A DNA stretch of 64,000 bases from Nitrospirales bacterium (GCA_029261295.1 JAJDBP010000024.1:62001-126000); one strand, 5' to 3'; shown: positions 44,306 through 53,910, counted from the stretch's first letter. Program-made: numbers and translations. Notes: generated by a model from the letters alone, not told the origin.

Positions 44306-44554
44306 CGCCAATATCTAAGAAACGTGACACAAAGACGGTGCAGAAAAGGCCAATGTGTGTACCAGGATTTTACCTATAAAATCAAGCAAAAGGATAGAGC
44401 ACTCCTAAGTGAGAAGCACAAGACCATTTCTTGACGGTTTTTATAACTGCCAGGTATTCTGACTGACTGTTTTGCTCGTTATGGTTACTTGGGATAGCCA
44501 GGTCCAGCAATCATCTCTCCCTGTGTTTTACATGATATAAAGGCTTACGTCATT

Positions 44555-45892
44555 ATGGAAGAAAATGTTTCTGAAGAAAACCTTGAAGTTTTAGATGAAT
44601 CAAAGGAAGAGGAAGTTCTAGAAGAGGAAAAGGAACTCACTCATGAGGAATACCTTGATCTAGTCTTACATAAAGCCAAAGAAGCAACTCGCTCTCTTAG
44701 CGGAATGATAGCCATGAAAAAAAATGCCGCGTTGCTGGCTATGGCTGACGGGCTTGAGGAAGCTGAAGAAGCCCTTCTCGAGGCTAACGCGGAAGACCTG
44801 AAGGCCTTCGAAGGAGACGAGTCCCGTGAAGCTATGGCAGATCGTCTTCGCCTAACGCCTGAACGAATTGGGGATATGGCCACGCAAATTCGTGAAATTG
44901 CCAAACTTCGTGATCCCGTTGGGGAATCAAAAGGATTCTGGCAACGTCCGAATGGGATGAGGGTTGGACGGGTACGTGTGCCGATTGGAGTGATCGGAAT
45001 GATTTATGAGTCGCGTCCAAATGTGACCGCTGATGCGGCGGCCTTATGCTTGAAATCGGGAAACGTCTGTGTTTTGCGCGGAGGCTCTGAGGCAATTCAT
45101 TCCAATACGGCCATTGCGAAAGTTTTGGGAGAAGCCGCTGAGAAATCCGGGATTCCTGAAGGGGCGATTACCTTTATTGAACGACCTGATCGTGAAGTGG
45201 TCTTAGACTTGCTGAAAAGAGACCGATATATTGATCTCATTATCCCGCGTGGTGGGGATGCCCTGATGAAAACTGTGAATGAACATGCCACTATTCCAGT
45301 GATCAAACATGATAAAGGCGTGTGCCATGTCTATATTGATTCAGATGTCGATCTGGCTATGGCTCAACGTATTAGCGTCAATGCTAAAGTTCAGCGGCCA
45401 TCCACTTGTAATGCCATGGAAACGTTGTTGGTTCATGAAAAAGTGGCTAAAAAACTGTTGCCAGCATTAGCCGCGGACTTTAACGAAGCCAGGGTTGAAA
45501 TGAGGGGGTGTCCTAAAACCTGTCAGATTGTGCCTGAAGCTAAGCCCGCAGAAGATGAGGATTTCGGCCAGGAGTTTTTGGCCTTAGTTGTGGCCATCAA
45601 AGTAGTCAAAGATATTGATGCGGCCATGGAACATATTCATCAATATGGTTCTCGGCATACGGAAACCATTGTCAGCAAGGATTATGATCGAACCTTACGA
45701 TTTTTACGAGAAGTCGATGCTGGAGCTGTCATGGTTAATGCCTCAACACGCTTGAATGATGGATATGAATTTGGACTGGGCGCGGAAATTGGTATTAGTA
45801 CGACCCGTATTCATGCACGTGGACCGATGGGGCTAGAAGATTTGACCTGCTCAAAGTACCTCGTCTATGGCACTGGCCAAATTCGCGAATAG
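44555..45892 (+). CDS. proA: Gamma-glutamyl phosphate reductase (glutamate-5-semialdehyde dehydrogenase)
   Basis: 445 residues, about 25-30 longer than usual because of a very acidic N-terminus (MEENVSEENLEVLDESKEEE) rich in E and L. The aldehyde-dehydrogenase fold shows VPIGVIGMIYESRPNVT, LRGGSEAIHSN, the catalytic cysteine C285 in QRPSTCNAMETLL, and EFGLGAEIGISTTRIHARGPMG. It reduces gamma-glutamyl phosphate to glutamate semialdehyde in proline synthesis. proB is not adjacent; proC is 3 kb upstream. Whether the acidic extension is translated depends on the first ATG, which has an AAAGG-like site. Confidence 0.95.
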   Translation: MEENVSEENLEVLDESKEEEVLEEEKELTHEEYLDLVLHKAKEATRSLSGMIAMKKNAALLAMADGLEEAEEALLEANAEDLKAFEGDESREAMADRLRLTPERIGDMATQIREIAKLRDPVGESKGFWQRPNGMRVGRVRVPIGVIGMIYESRPNVTADAAALCLKSGNVCVLRGGSEAIHSNTAIAKVLGEAAEKSGIPEGAITFIERPDREVVLDLLKRDRYIDLIIPRGGDALMKTVNEHATIPVIKHDKGVCHVYIDSDVDLAMAQRISVNAKVQRPSTCNAMETLLVHEKVAKKLLPALAADFNEARVEMRGCPKTCQIVPEAKPAEDEDFGQEFLALVVAIKVVKDIDAAMEHIHQYGSRHTETIVSKDYDRTLRFLREVDAGAVMVNASTRLNDGYEFGLGAEIGISTTRIHARGPMGLEDLTCSKYLVYGTGQIRE

Positions 45893-45986
45893 CATTTTTT
45901 CTTAGCCAACCGCAATTCTTGTTACTGCCTTTTGTCGACATTGATCGAGGGGAGGCGGTCATCTGTCGCTTATCACTGATCTCGCC

Positions 45987-47759
45987 ATGAATATCTCGAC
46001 CATCTTGCAGCACCCAGAAGCTATTCGATTTCCTGGAAATCAGATCTATAAAGACAGGTGGCAAACTTCGAATGGACGTATGCTGGAGTTACCTTCTGGG
46101 CATCGTGTTCTGTATGGGGAACATGGCCAACGAATCTTGCTAACTGATCCTGATGGGCATCCCCTTCACGAATGTCTTTGGGGAACGAACACTAGCGGTT
46201 TTCCCAAATTACTCCTTTCAAGATTTCGATTAGATTGGGGAAAATGGGTGGGGATTAAACCTGAGGGCCTGGTGAATACCATCTCTTTGGATCTCTCAAG
46301 ACGCCCAGGTTGGGAGCGGCTGACACGAGATGATCTTCGTGAAATGGCTGCTCGGGCCATGAATGCCGATATTGCTACGATCAGATTTTTTTATCGTGAT
46401 GAAGATTTAGAAATTCATGCGGATGGCCAAGCCTTTATTCGCCAGGTCAAAGACGCCTTCTATGTGTTGAAGGATGGATCATTTGAGGGTGCGAGGTTCA
46501 TGTCATGTATGAGTCGAATGGAATGGGGGCACATTGATTACCTGCCAGTCGTGGAACTGTTTTTGTCTCTGCTCCCTGGTACTGGAAGCGCGACCTTTGA
46601 ATTGATCCGTGGTCTCTACGATGATCAGCAGAAGGGGCTGCCGACTTCTCTTCGTTATCGAGGGATTCCTGCTTATCCGTCCGTTGGAGCTTATCGATTA
46701 TTCAGTGCATTTTTTACGCCATCCACTCAATCAGGAGAGGTTCCTCAAGAGGTGTTTTTGGACGTAAATCGTTCCCATGAAGTGGGATGGACCGCATCAG
46801 ATGACCATCCAGTACGTTACGTTGATGACCAACAACGGCTCAGTCTGACGAGTCAGGCTCGGAAGGTTCAAAAAGTCACGTGCTGGGATGATCCATCAGG
46901 TTTGCCCTATTTGGCCACGACAACTTCTGGCGAGACAAAGTCTGATGGGCGTGGAGCTCAAATGATTGATCGGAAATTGCGTCTGTATGATGGCCCTCAT
47001 CATCAGATAGTAAACATTTCGGAATCTTGGTCTTTATCGATTCAGGAACCTAGCGAAGAATGGAAAGTGCCTCCAACTTCATGGCGGCAATGTTTTCCAG
47101 ATGGACATCCCGAGATACCTGCAGCGCAGGCTTTTTCTGCCGTCTTGCTCTATCCGGATGATGCACAAATTATTGGCGAAAAAGAAAGCCAACCCTTTGT
47201 TTTTGATTACGTGGATGACTTTGTCGACGAACACATAGAACTGCGCCAATGTCGTGAAATGGCTGATCACATTTTAGTGGTTGGATGTGAGGCAAGTCTT
47301 GGAGCTTGTCTCAAGTATGAACGCTCACAACGGTATACGATCTGGTATCAATGGCCAGAATTTGCCCAAAAACATGCGCAGCTGATTTGGAATACACTGC
47401 ACCGTCGTCATGCCATGTCTTGGTTGCCTAATTTTCAGTTTTTCTCCACAAGTCAAAAGTCTCTCACTCAAGCCTATGCTCCGTTTGATTGGATAAATAT
47501 CTGGATTCCATTCTCGGCCTATGACAATCAACAGGAGTTGAGGCAATGGACTCATTTTCTTGCTCATCATCTTGTGCCGGGAGGGATTGCCTGTGTCGGA
47601 GGTCCAAGGAGTTTAGGGCATCTGTTACAAGAGCAAGGGCTGTCTGTCGTCCATGCAGAACAGGGAGGGTCTCTTCCCCCTTATAAGATTCATCAAGCGA
47701 TTCTCCAAAACAGTCGGCTCCTGGATGAGTTAACTGTTTGGATTCTTCAACAATCATAG
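45987..47759 (+). CDS. Large unrecognised protein
   Basis: 590 residues, not recognised. The first 120 residues (RMLELPSGHRVLYGEHGQRILLTDPDG, DWGKWVGIKPEGLVNT) look beta-rich. A middle region resembles neither known enzymes nor repeats, with motifs PSVGAYRLFSAFF and PQEVFLDVNRSHE. The last 170 residues resemble a Rossmann or methyltransferase-like fold (HILVVGCEASLGACL, LVPGGIACVGGPRSLG), though the catalytic motif is not intact. No signal peptide or transmembrane helix is evident. Possibly co-transcribed with the coiled-coil gene 51 bases later. Confidence 0.6.
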   Translation: MNISTILQHPEAIRFPGNQIYKDRWQTSNGRMLELPSGHRVLYGEHGQRILLTDPDGHPLHECLWGTNTSGFPKLLLSRFRLDWGKWVGIKPEGLVNTISLDLSRRPGWERLTRDDLREMAARAMNADIATIRFFYRDEDLEIHADGQAFIRQVKDAFYVLKDGSFEGARFMSCMSRMEWGHIDYLPVVELFLSLLPGTGSATFELIRGLYDDQQKGLPTSLRYRGIPAYPSVGAYRLFSAFFTPSTQSGEVPQEVFLDVNRSHEVGWTASDDHPVRYVDDQQRLSLTSQARKVQKVTCWDDPSGLPYLATTTSGETKSDGRGAQMIDRKLRLYDGPHHQIVNISESWSLSIQEPSEEWKVPPTSWRQCFPDGHPEIPAAQAFSAVLLYPDDAQIIGEKESQPFVFDYVDDFVDEHIELRQCREMADHILVVGCEASLGACLKYERSQRYTIWYQWPEFAQKHAQLIWNTLHRRHAMSWLPNFQFFSTSQKSLTQAYAPFDWINIWIPFSAYDNQQELRQWTHFLAHHLVPGGIACVGGPRSLGHLLQEQGLSVVHAEQGGSLPPYKIHQAILQNSRLLDELTVWILQQS

Positions 47760-47810
47760 TTTTTCTAACCATTTATTATTCAAGGCTCATATGAGTTGGG
47801 AGTAAGCATC

Positions 47811-48110
47811 ATGAATGAACAGGAGAAACAATTAGTTGTGATGGCCCACGCTCTCGCCCATCAAGAAAATGAAATTCAATATCTTAAAGCCTTACTGATT
47901 GAAAAAATGGATATGAAAATTGAAGAATTCCAACAGGAACAAGATGATTTTTGGGCCAAAAGTAAACATTACCGAATTTACGAAACCCTTAAAAATCTTC
48001 AAACATTAGAAGAAGAAATGGAAGCCATTCCCGAAAATGTCGATTTGGATATGTATCGAGACCATCTCCGTTGGCCCACGGATCCTCCTGACAGTCCCTT
48101 AGCCTCCTAA
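47811..48110 (+). CDS. Small coiled-coil protein
   Basis: 99 residues from the ATG at 47811 (GGGAG eight bases upstream); a TTG at 47796 is an unlikely alternative. The chain is highly charged and helical (EKQLVVMAHALAHQENEIQYL, EKMDMKIEEFQQEQDDFW), probably a coiled coil, with a proline-rich end. No family recognised. Located between the large unknown gene and the pyrimidine leader. Confidence 0.6.
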   Translation: MNEQEKQLVVMAHALAHQENEIQYLKALLIEKMDMKIEEFQQEQDDFWAKSKHYRIYETLKNLQTLEEEMEAIPENVDLDMYRDHLRWPTDPPDSPLAS

Positions 48111-48173
48111 ATGCCAAGATTTTGTGACTGTTAAGGATGAGGCCGCAGAAATGAGTTAAGGGGGGGAGATCTC

Positions 48174-48202
48174 TTGACAGGAAGAAGTCCCATGAATAGG
48201 AT
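48174..48202 (+). promoter_or_regulatory. Promoter of the pyrR-pyrB-pyrC-carA-carB operon
   Basis: TTGACA (48174-48179) and TAGGAT (48197-48202) are 17 bases apart: a perfect -35 and a partial -10. Transcription would begin near 48209, so the PyrR-binding hairpin would be at the very 5' end of the RNA. Confidence 0.75.
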
Positions 48203-48209
48203 GAAGAAA

Positions 48210-48241
48210 CCTTTAAGACTCATCCAGTGAGGTGAGTAAGG
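48210..48241 (+). promoter_or_regulatory. PyrR-binding RNA hairpin (anti-antiterminator)
   Basis: CATCCAGTGAGGTG at 48221-48234 matches the known PyrR-binding loop consensus ARUCCNGNGAGGYU in 12 of 14 positions, with the whole central RUCCNGNGAGGY intact. The flanks pair: ACTCA/TGAGT (48218-48222 with 48233-48237) and CCTT/AAGG (48210-48213 with 48238-48241), with a purine-rich bulge TAAG as in PyrR sites. UMP-bound PyrR would stabilise this hairpin and let the downstream terminator form. Confidence 0.8.
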
Positions 48242-48287
48242 AGATAAAAAAGATGATGGTGCGCGTCCAAGGGGGCAAACTATATTG

Positions 48288-48321
48288 ACCTTTCTCATGC
48301 AATAAGGAGAAAGGTTTTTTT
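48288..48321 (+). terminator. Intrinsic terminator (attenuator) in the pyr leader
   Basis: ACCTTTCTC (48288-48296) pairs with GAGAAAGGT (48307-48315) over a 10-base loop and is followed by a seven-T run (48315-48321). It lies 45 bases before the pyrR start, within the leader RNA, the place expected for a PyrR-controlled attenuator. Confidence 0.85.
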
Positions 48322-48365
48322 ATGTCCTCATTTCTCAATTTTCAAGGAACAGTGTAATTACAGAC

Positions 48366-48923
48366 ATGTCTTCAAGTTTTCAAGAACGGCAGTTGATGGA
48401 TGCCCAAGAGGTCTCAAGAGCCTTATCCAGAATCAGCCATGAAATTCTGGAGAGGAATAAAGGTTCTCAAGATTTAGCGCTCATTGGAATTCGTACCGGA
48501 GGCGTGTATTTAGGCCAACGCTTGGTTACCCGGCTTCAACAAATTGAGCAACGAGAAATCCCTTTCGGAGAGCTCGATATCACGTTATATCGAGATGATT
48601 TGTCCATCAGGAAAGACCAACCAGAGATACGAAAAACGTTAATACCTTTTAACATTTCAGATTTGAAGGTTGTCTTGGTTGATGATGTGCTCTTTACTGG
48701 TCGTACAATTCGGGCAGCATTGGATGGTTTGATGGACTTGGGTCGTCCTGCAGAAATTCAACTCGCTGTCTTGGTTGATCGTGGCCATCGACAACTTCCA
48801 ATTCGTGCTAACTATGTTGGGAAAAGCATTCCAACGGCTCGTGAGGAAAATGTTCAGGTATTTTTCGAAGAAGTTGGGCAGGTGGATCGAGTTTCGATCA
48901 TCACAGGATCACATGACCAATGA
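48366..48923 (+). CDS. pyrR: Bifunctional pyr operon regulator / uracil phosphoribosyltransferase
   Basis: 185 residues. PyrR binds the pyr leader RNA when UMP is plentiful and also carries uracil phosphoribosyltransferase activity. The PRPP-binding motif [18 protein letters not shown] and the N-terminal [24 protein letters not shown] are typical. A PyrR-binding hairpin and terminator lie directly upstream, giving autoregulation. Its stop overlaps the pyrB start (ATGA at 48920-48923). Length is normal. Confidence 0.95.
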   Translation: MSSSFQERQLMDAQEVSRALSRISHEILERNKGSQDLALIGIRTGGVYLGQRLVTRLQQIEQREIPFGELDITLYRDDLSIRKDQPEIRKTLIPFNISDLKVVLVDDVLFTGRTIRAALDGLMDLGRPAEIQLAVLVDRGHRQLPIRANYVGKSIPTAREENVQVFFEEVGQVDRVSIITGSHDQ

Positions 48924-49840
48924 CGTGGACGCGCAAAGATTTACTGACTATTTCGGAATTATCGGTTGAGGAAATAGAGCTTATTTTAACAACAGCGGAG
49001 TCGTTAAAAGAAGTTGGGGGACGGGATATCAAAAAGGTGCCTGCTCTTCGTGGGAAAACGGTCGTCAACTTGTTTTTTGAGCCGAGCACTCGGACACGGA
49101 CTTCTTTCGAATTGGCGGCGAAACGATTGAGCGCCGATGTGATAAACTTTTCCCCATCAACCAGTAGCGTTGTTAAGGGAGAAACACTCATTGACACCGC
49201 ACGTAATATCGAGTCTATGCAAGCTGATATTATTGTTCTTCGGCATTCTTCCCCTGGCGCAGCCGATCATTTAGCACGATTTGTTCATTCTTCGGTTATT
49301 AATGCCGGAGACGGCTGGCATGAACATCCTACCCAAGCTCTCTTGGATGTTTTTACAATTAAAGAAAAAAAGAAACAGATCAAAGGACTGACCATTGTGA
49401 TCGTTGGGGATGTGGCCCATAGTCGCGTCGCCCGATCGAATATCGCTGCCTTAACGAAGTTAGGGGCGGAGGTACGAGTTGTGGCCCCGCCGACTATGTT
49501 GCCTCTTTTCTTGGAAAGTCTTGGGGTGAAGGTTTTTTACCAATTTGAGAAAGCACTCGATGGGGCGGATGTGGTGATGATGTTGCGCTTACAGCGCGAG
49601 AGACTTGGGCGAGCCTTGCTTCCCAGTACGCGGGAATATGCCAAATTATTTTGTCTGAACTCAGAAAGGCTCAAACTCGCCAAGCCTGAAGCGATCGTGA
49701 TGCATCCAGGCCCCTTGAATAGAGGCGTTGAAATTTCGCCGACTGTGGCTGATAGTTCTGCTGCAGTCATTTTAGATCAGGTGACCAATGGGGTTTCTGT
49801 CCGGATGGCATTAATGTATTTATTGTCAGGAGCAACCTAA
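48920..49840 (+). CDS. pyrB: Aspartate carbamoyltransferase, catalytic subunit
   Basis: 306 residues; forms N-carbamoyl-aspartate from carbamoyl phosphate and aspartate. The carbamoyl-phosphate loop [19 protein letters not shown] is intact, as are [12 protein letters not shown] and the aspartate-loop segment near [20 protein letters not shown] is also present. No pyrI regulatory gene is seen. It is coupled to pyrR by a four-base overlap and followed by pyrC after 21 bases; PyrB-PyrC pairs often form complexes. Confidence 0.97.
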   Translation: MTWTRKDLLTISELSVEEIELILTTAESLKEVGGRDIKKVPALRGKTVVNLFFEPSTRTRTSFELAAKRLSADVINFSPSTSSVVKGETLIDTARNIESMQADIIVLRHSSPGAADHLARFVHSSVINAGDGWHEHPTQALLDVFTIKEKKKQIKGLTIVIVGDVAHSRVARSNIAALTKLGAEVRVVAPPTMLPLFLESLGVKVFYQFEKALDGADVVMMLRLQRERLGRALLPSTREYAKLFCLNSERLKLAKPEAIVMHPGPLNRGVEISPTVADSSAAVILDQVTNGVSVRMALMYLLSGAT

Positions 49841-49861
49841 CTTTTATCGAAAAAGAGAATC

Positions 49862-51181
49862 ATGAACCACGTATCATCGAAGCAAACTGAAATGCACACT
49901 GTCTGTATCCAGGGTGGAATTGTTATTGATCCTGGCCAGGTCAATGGACGAGCTGATGTCCTTATTCAACATGGGAAAATTGTGGAAGTCGGGTATCCAC
50001 TGAAGCAGTCCATCAACAAGGATCCTTCTGTGACCATCATCGATGCGAGTGGTTGGATTGTTGCTCCAGGTCTCGTAGATCTTCATTGTCATTTACGTGA
50101 ACCAGGGTTCGAATATAAAGAAACCATTCAAACGGGTTCCGCCTCAGCCGTCGCGGGAGGTTTTACTTCAATTTGTGCGATGCCCAATACTCAACCAGTG
50201 AACGATAATGCAGCCATTACTCAATTTATGTTGACTAAGGGCAAAGAGGCTGGAATGGCGCGAGTATTCCCAATAGGCGCAATTACGAAAAATTCAGATG
50301 GGGAAGAGCTTGCAAACATTGGTGAATTGGTCGGTGCGGGATGTGTTGCGATTTCCGATGATGGACGTCCCGTCATGAATAGTTTAGTCATGCGCCGTGC
50401 GCTGGAATATGCGAAGGCATTTGGTGTTCCAGTTGTCGACCATTGTGAAGATTTACATTTGACAGATGGTGGATGTATGAACGAGGGGGTTGTCTCGACG
50501 GAGTTAGGTATGCCCGGAATTCCCGATGCTTCGGAAGAGGTCATGGTGGCTCGCAATCTTGCCTTGGCCGATCTCACTGGGGTCTGTGTCCATTTGGCAC
50601 ATTTAAGCACCGCACGTTCGGTGGAACTTGTTCGCCATGCCAAAGCCCAAGGGCTTCCCGTGAGTGCAGAGGTCTGCCCACACCATTTCTCCATTACCGA
50701 AGAGGCCGTCCGTGGTTATCAAGCGAATGCGAAAATGAACCCACCGCTACGAACGGATGAGGATATGCAAGCTCTCAGACAGGGTCTCATTGATGGGACG
50801 ATTGATGTCATTGCCACTGATCATGCCCCACATGCTCTTCAAGAAAAACAATTGGAGTTTGATGCGGCTCCATTTGGCATTGTTGGTTTTGAAACAGCTC
50901 TAGCGTTGACACTCGGTCTTGTTCAGGAGGGCGTCTTGTCTCTGGAGCAGGCCCTTGATAAGTTGACCCGTGCTCCGGCCCAATTGTTTCATTTGCCTGT
51001 CGGAACATTGTCCCCAGGCAGTCTCGCGGATGTGGTGATATTTGATGCTGAAGAAGAATGGGTTATTGACCCTGAACAATTTCAATCTAAAAGTCGCAAT
51101 ACGCCCTTTGGTGGTATGACGGTTAAAGGAAAAGTCAAGATGACCTTCGTTGAAGGTCACGTAGTTTATGATGGTCGATAA
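49862..51181 (+). CDS. pyrC: Dihydroorotase
   Basis: 439 residues; closes carbamoyl-aspartate to dihydroorotate. The class I signature DLHCHLREPGFEYKET (zinc histidines) opens the barrel, followed by TSICAMPNTQPVND, CPHHFS and ATDHAPH containing the catalytic aspartate. Length fits the larger, Gram-positive/Aquifex-like type that associates with PyrB, not the short E. coli type. The next gene starts two bases after its stop. Confidence 0.96.
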   Translation: MNHVSSKQTEMHTVCIQGGIVIDPGQVNGRADVLIQHGKIVEVGYPLKQSINKDPSVTIIDASGWIVAPGLVDLHCHLREPGFEYKETIQTGSASAVAGGFTSICAMPNTQPVNDNAAITQFMLTKGKEAGMARVFPIGAITKNSDGEELANIGELVGAGCVAISDDGRPVMNSLVMRRALEYAKAFGVPVVDHCEDLHLTDGGCMNEGVVSTELGMPGIPDASEEVMVARNLALADLTGVCVHLAHLSTARSVELVRHAKAQGLPVSAEVCPHHFSITEEAVRGYQANAKMNPPLRTDEDMQALRQGLIDGTIDVIATDHAPHALQEKQLEFDAAPFGIVGFETALALTLGLVQEGVLSLEQALDKLTRAPAQLFHLPVGTLSPGSLADVVIFDAEEEWVIDPEQFQSKSRNTPFGGMTVKGKVKMTFVEGHVVYDGR

Positions 51182-51183
51182 TC

Positions 51184-51717
51184 ATGGGAAAGAAGGGTGT
51201 GAATTGGGGATTGATAGGATTTTTTGTAGAAATGTTTGCCTTAACCCTATGGGTAGGTGGGTTGGTTGTCATTATTGCGGTGGTTATTCCAGCAGTGTTT
51301 AATTCGTTTGGGATGGAGCCTGCCGGTCGATTCTTGCGCCGCGTGTTTGACGGGTATGGTTACATGACTGTGGCAATTTTATGCGTGCTGAGTCTCATAG
51401 CTTTCCTTCGTTTTCGGGGTTTCGGACAAGACCCTTTTGAATTATTTTCTGTGACATCAGGTGAATGGTGGCTTCTTGGAGGAATGTTGGTGGTGACCGT
51501 TGGCATTTTGGGAATTTTGGGCCCTCAAGCAGTGGCCTTGCAAGAAGAAGCTTTTGAGGCTATTTCCAAAGATCAAAAAGAATTGGCCTACGCCCAATTT
51601 TTTCGCCTCCATATGATCGTTCGCGCCTTACATTTAGTTAATGTAGGGTTAGCCTTTTCGTTATTTATTATTAAATTACGGAAAACTCTTATTCATCGAG
51701 TCGCTCTTAGTTCCTGA
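51184..51717 (+). CDS. DUF4149 domain membrane protein
   Basis: 177 residues with four hydrophobic helices (about 9-38, 55-72, 92-112 and 145-165). The front LIGFFVEMFALTLWVGGLVVI with AVVIPAVFNSFG and the middle AGRFLRRVFDGYGYM match DUF4149/TMEM205-type proteins of unknown function. It lies two bases after pyrC and 47 before carA, so it is embedded in the pyrimidine operon. No link of this family to pyrimidine synthesis is known. Confidence 0.75.
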   Translation: MGKKGVNWGLIGFFVEMFALTLWVGGLVVIIAVVIPAVFNSFGMEPAGRFLRRVFDGYGYMTVAILCVLSLIAFLRFRGFGQDPFELFSVTSGEWWLLGGMLVVTVGILGILGPQAVALQEEAFEAISKDQKELAYAQFFRLHMIVRALHLVNVGLAFSLFIIKLRKTLIHRVALSS

Positions 51718-51764
51718 AAGGTAATCTTAGGCCTTATGAAAAGAAACACTCGAGGAATAAACGT

Positions 51765-52955
51765 ATGAAACCGGCTATTTTGGTTTTAGCTGACGGGACC
51801 GCGTTTCGAGGACAAGCTCTTGGTTTTGAAGGGGAAACGACTGGTGAAGTCGTCTTCAATACCGCGATGAGTGGGTATCAAGAGATCCTGACTGACCCTT
51901 CCTATAAAGGCCAAATTGTGCTGATGACCAGTACTCAAATCGGAAATTATGGTGTGTCACCGGAAGATGATGAATCTCGTCGGATTTGGGCAGAAGGATT
52001 TATCGTACGAGAAGCCTCCCATCGAATGAGCAATTGGCGTGGGAGGCAATCCTTTGAGGACTATTTATTGGAACATAAGATCGTGAGTATTCAGGGGATT
52101 GATACCCGAGCTTTAACCAGGCATTTACGAGAAAAAGGTTCTCAAATAGGAGTGATTTCCCATGTCAATCTTCATGAAGAAGCCCTCTGTGCCAAAGCGC
52201 AGACTGCCCCTTCAATTGTTGGTCGAGACTTAGTTCAGGCCGTGACGTGTGACTCCTCCTATCCCTGGAAAGAGGGCAGTGTCTCTTGGTGTTCAAATGG
52301 GAATGGCTCTTCTCCATTGAAACCGGATCCACCTTCCTCTTATAAAGTGGTGGTCATGGATTTTGGAGTGAAGCATCATATCCTTCGAAGTTTGGTAGAT
52401 GTGGGCTGTTCTGTTCAGGTTGTTCCGGCTTCCACACATGCTGACCATATTCGTGACCTACAGCCTGACGGCCTTTTCCTATCCAATGGCCCAGGCGACC
52501 CTGAAGGTGTTCCGTATGCCGTAAGCACGGTCAAAGCTCTCCTTGGATGGAAGCCGATTTTTGGTATTTGTTTGGGGCATCAGATATTAGGATTAGCGTT
52601 AGGTCTGGAGACTCATAAATTACCCTTTGGGCATCATGGAGCTAACCATCCAGTGATGGATCTCCGGACAAGAAAGATCGAAATTACTTCTCAAAACCAT
52701 AATTTTGCTGTGAGCCTTCCTCATAAAGAACAAGAAGGAGCCCTTTGGGCTCCGCAGCATTTTGATACCGCTATTGGCAGAATGGAAGTGACGCATCGAA
52801 GTTTGAATGATGGGTGTTGTGAGGGAATGCTTGGGCTTGATTCTCCAGTCCTTTCTGTCCAGTATCATCCCGAAGCGTCACCGGGTCCTCATGATTCGTC
52901 CTATCTTTTTCAACAATTTATCGACATGATGAAAGGGGTGAGTCATGGGGGTTAA
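51765..52955 (+). CDS. carA: Carbamoyl-phosphate synthase small subunit
   Basis: 396 residues; the glutaminase subunit that feeds ammonia to CarB. The N-terminal domain has LADGTAFRGQALGFEGETTGEVVFNTAMSGYQEIL, and the class I amidotransferase domain has the nucleophile in FGICLGHQILGLALG and the YHPEASPGP catalytic His and Glu. Length is normal. Its 3' end overlaps sppA by 11 bases. carB is the fourth gene on, separated by two protease genes. Confidence 0.96.
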   Translation: MKPAILVLADGTAFRGQALGFEGETTGEVVFNTAMSGYQEILTDPSYKGQIVLMTSTQIGNYGVSPEDDESRRIWAEGFIVREASHRMSNWRGRQSFEDYLLEHKIVSIQGIDTRALTRHLREKGSQIGVISHVNLHEEALCAKAQTAPSIVGRDLVQAVTCDSSYPWKEGSVSWCSNGNGSSPLKPDPPSSYKVVVMDFGVKHHILRSLVDVGCSVQVVPASTHADHIRDLQPDGLFLSNGPGDPEGVPYAVSTVKALLGWKPIFGICLGHQILGLALGLETHKLPFGHHGANHPVMDLRTRKIEITSQNHNFAVSLPHKEQEGALWAPQHFDTAIGRMEVTHRSLNDGCCEGMLGLDSPVLSVQYHPEASPGPHDSSYLFQQFIDMMKGVSHGG

Positions 52956-53910
52956 AAAGAGTTGGGCTCTCCTCTTTCTGTTCATATTGAGTGGATGTAT
53001 CCATGTAGATGTATTTTCTGGAAAAGGAAAGTTGCAGGAAACCATCATATCCGGGGAAGGTTCGGCCAAAATTCTATTAATCGATATTTCTGGGGCGTTA
53101 ACGACGAGTAAAGATTCTGGAATCTTTTCTGGACCAAGCTTGCCGGCACGGCTAAAAGAAGAATTATCGAAAGCGGAAAAAGACGACGATATTAAAGCGA
53201 TTATTCTACGGATCAATACACCAGGCGGGACCGTCACGTCATCAGATATTTTGTATCACGAGTTACAGGAATTTAAACAGAAGCGTAAGGTTCCCATTAT
53301 TACGTCGATTATGGATATGGGAACTTCCGGTGGGTATTATGTAGCGATGGCTTCTGACTATATTTTTGCCCATCCTTCTACCATTACGGGAAGCATCGGA
53401 GTCATCATGCTCACACTCAACGGGCAAGGGTTACTGGAAAAAATTGGGATTGAGCCGACAGCAATAGTTTCAGGTCCAAAGAAATCCATGGGGTCACCTT
53501 TTCGAGCGATGAAGGATGAAGAACGAGCCATTTTTCAGGATGTGATTGATCGGTTATACGCACGTTTTCTCGCGGTCGTGAAGGAGGGAAGACCTAATTT
53601 AACGAAGGCAAAAATTCGTGAATTGGCCGATGGGCGAATTTACACCTCAGATCTTGCTAAATCTGAAGGACTCATTGATCAGATTGGGTATTTAGATGAT
53701 GCCATCGATCGTGCAAAAAAAGAGGCGGAGTTAACAGAGGCGCAAGTGGTGACCTATACTCGGAGTAGTCCTGATACCCATCAAAATATTTATTCTCAAT
53801 TTGAATCTCCCACGGTTGGCCCGTTGGGGTTCCCTCCACTCAATGCCAAGTCTGTCATTGGCGCGTTACAAGGAGGAACTCCCCAAATGATGTATATGTG
53901 GATACCTTGA
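52945..53910 (+). CDS. sppA: Signal peptide peptidase SppA (S49), lipoprotein form
   Basis: 321 residues with an N-terminal signal ending in the lipobox LSGC (C18), unusual for SppA, which is normally a transmembrane protein. The S49 domain has INTPGGTVTSSDILYHEL, the nucleophile S128 in MGTSGGYYVA and the general-base lysine K180 in SGPKKSMGSPF, with 52 residues between as in the Bacillus enzyme. It degrades leftover signal peptides in the envelope. It overlaps carA by 11 bases and the M48 gene by a TGATG junction. Confidence 0.9.
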   Translation: MGVKKSWALLFLFILSGCIHVDVFSGKGKLQETIISGEGSAKILLIDISGALTTSKDSGIFSGPSLPARLKEELSKAEKDDDIKAIILRINTPGGTVTSSDILYHELQEFKQKRKVPIITSIMDMGTSGGYYVAMASDYIFAHPSTITGSIGVIMLTLNGQGLLEKIGIEPTAIVSGPKKSMGSPFRAMKDEERAIFQDVIDRLYARFLAVVKEGRPNLTKAKIRELADGRIYTSDLAKSEGLIDQIGYLDDAIDRAKKEAELTEAQVVTYTRSSPDTHQNIYSQFESPTVGPLGFPPLNAKSVIGALQGGTPQMMYMWIP

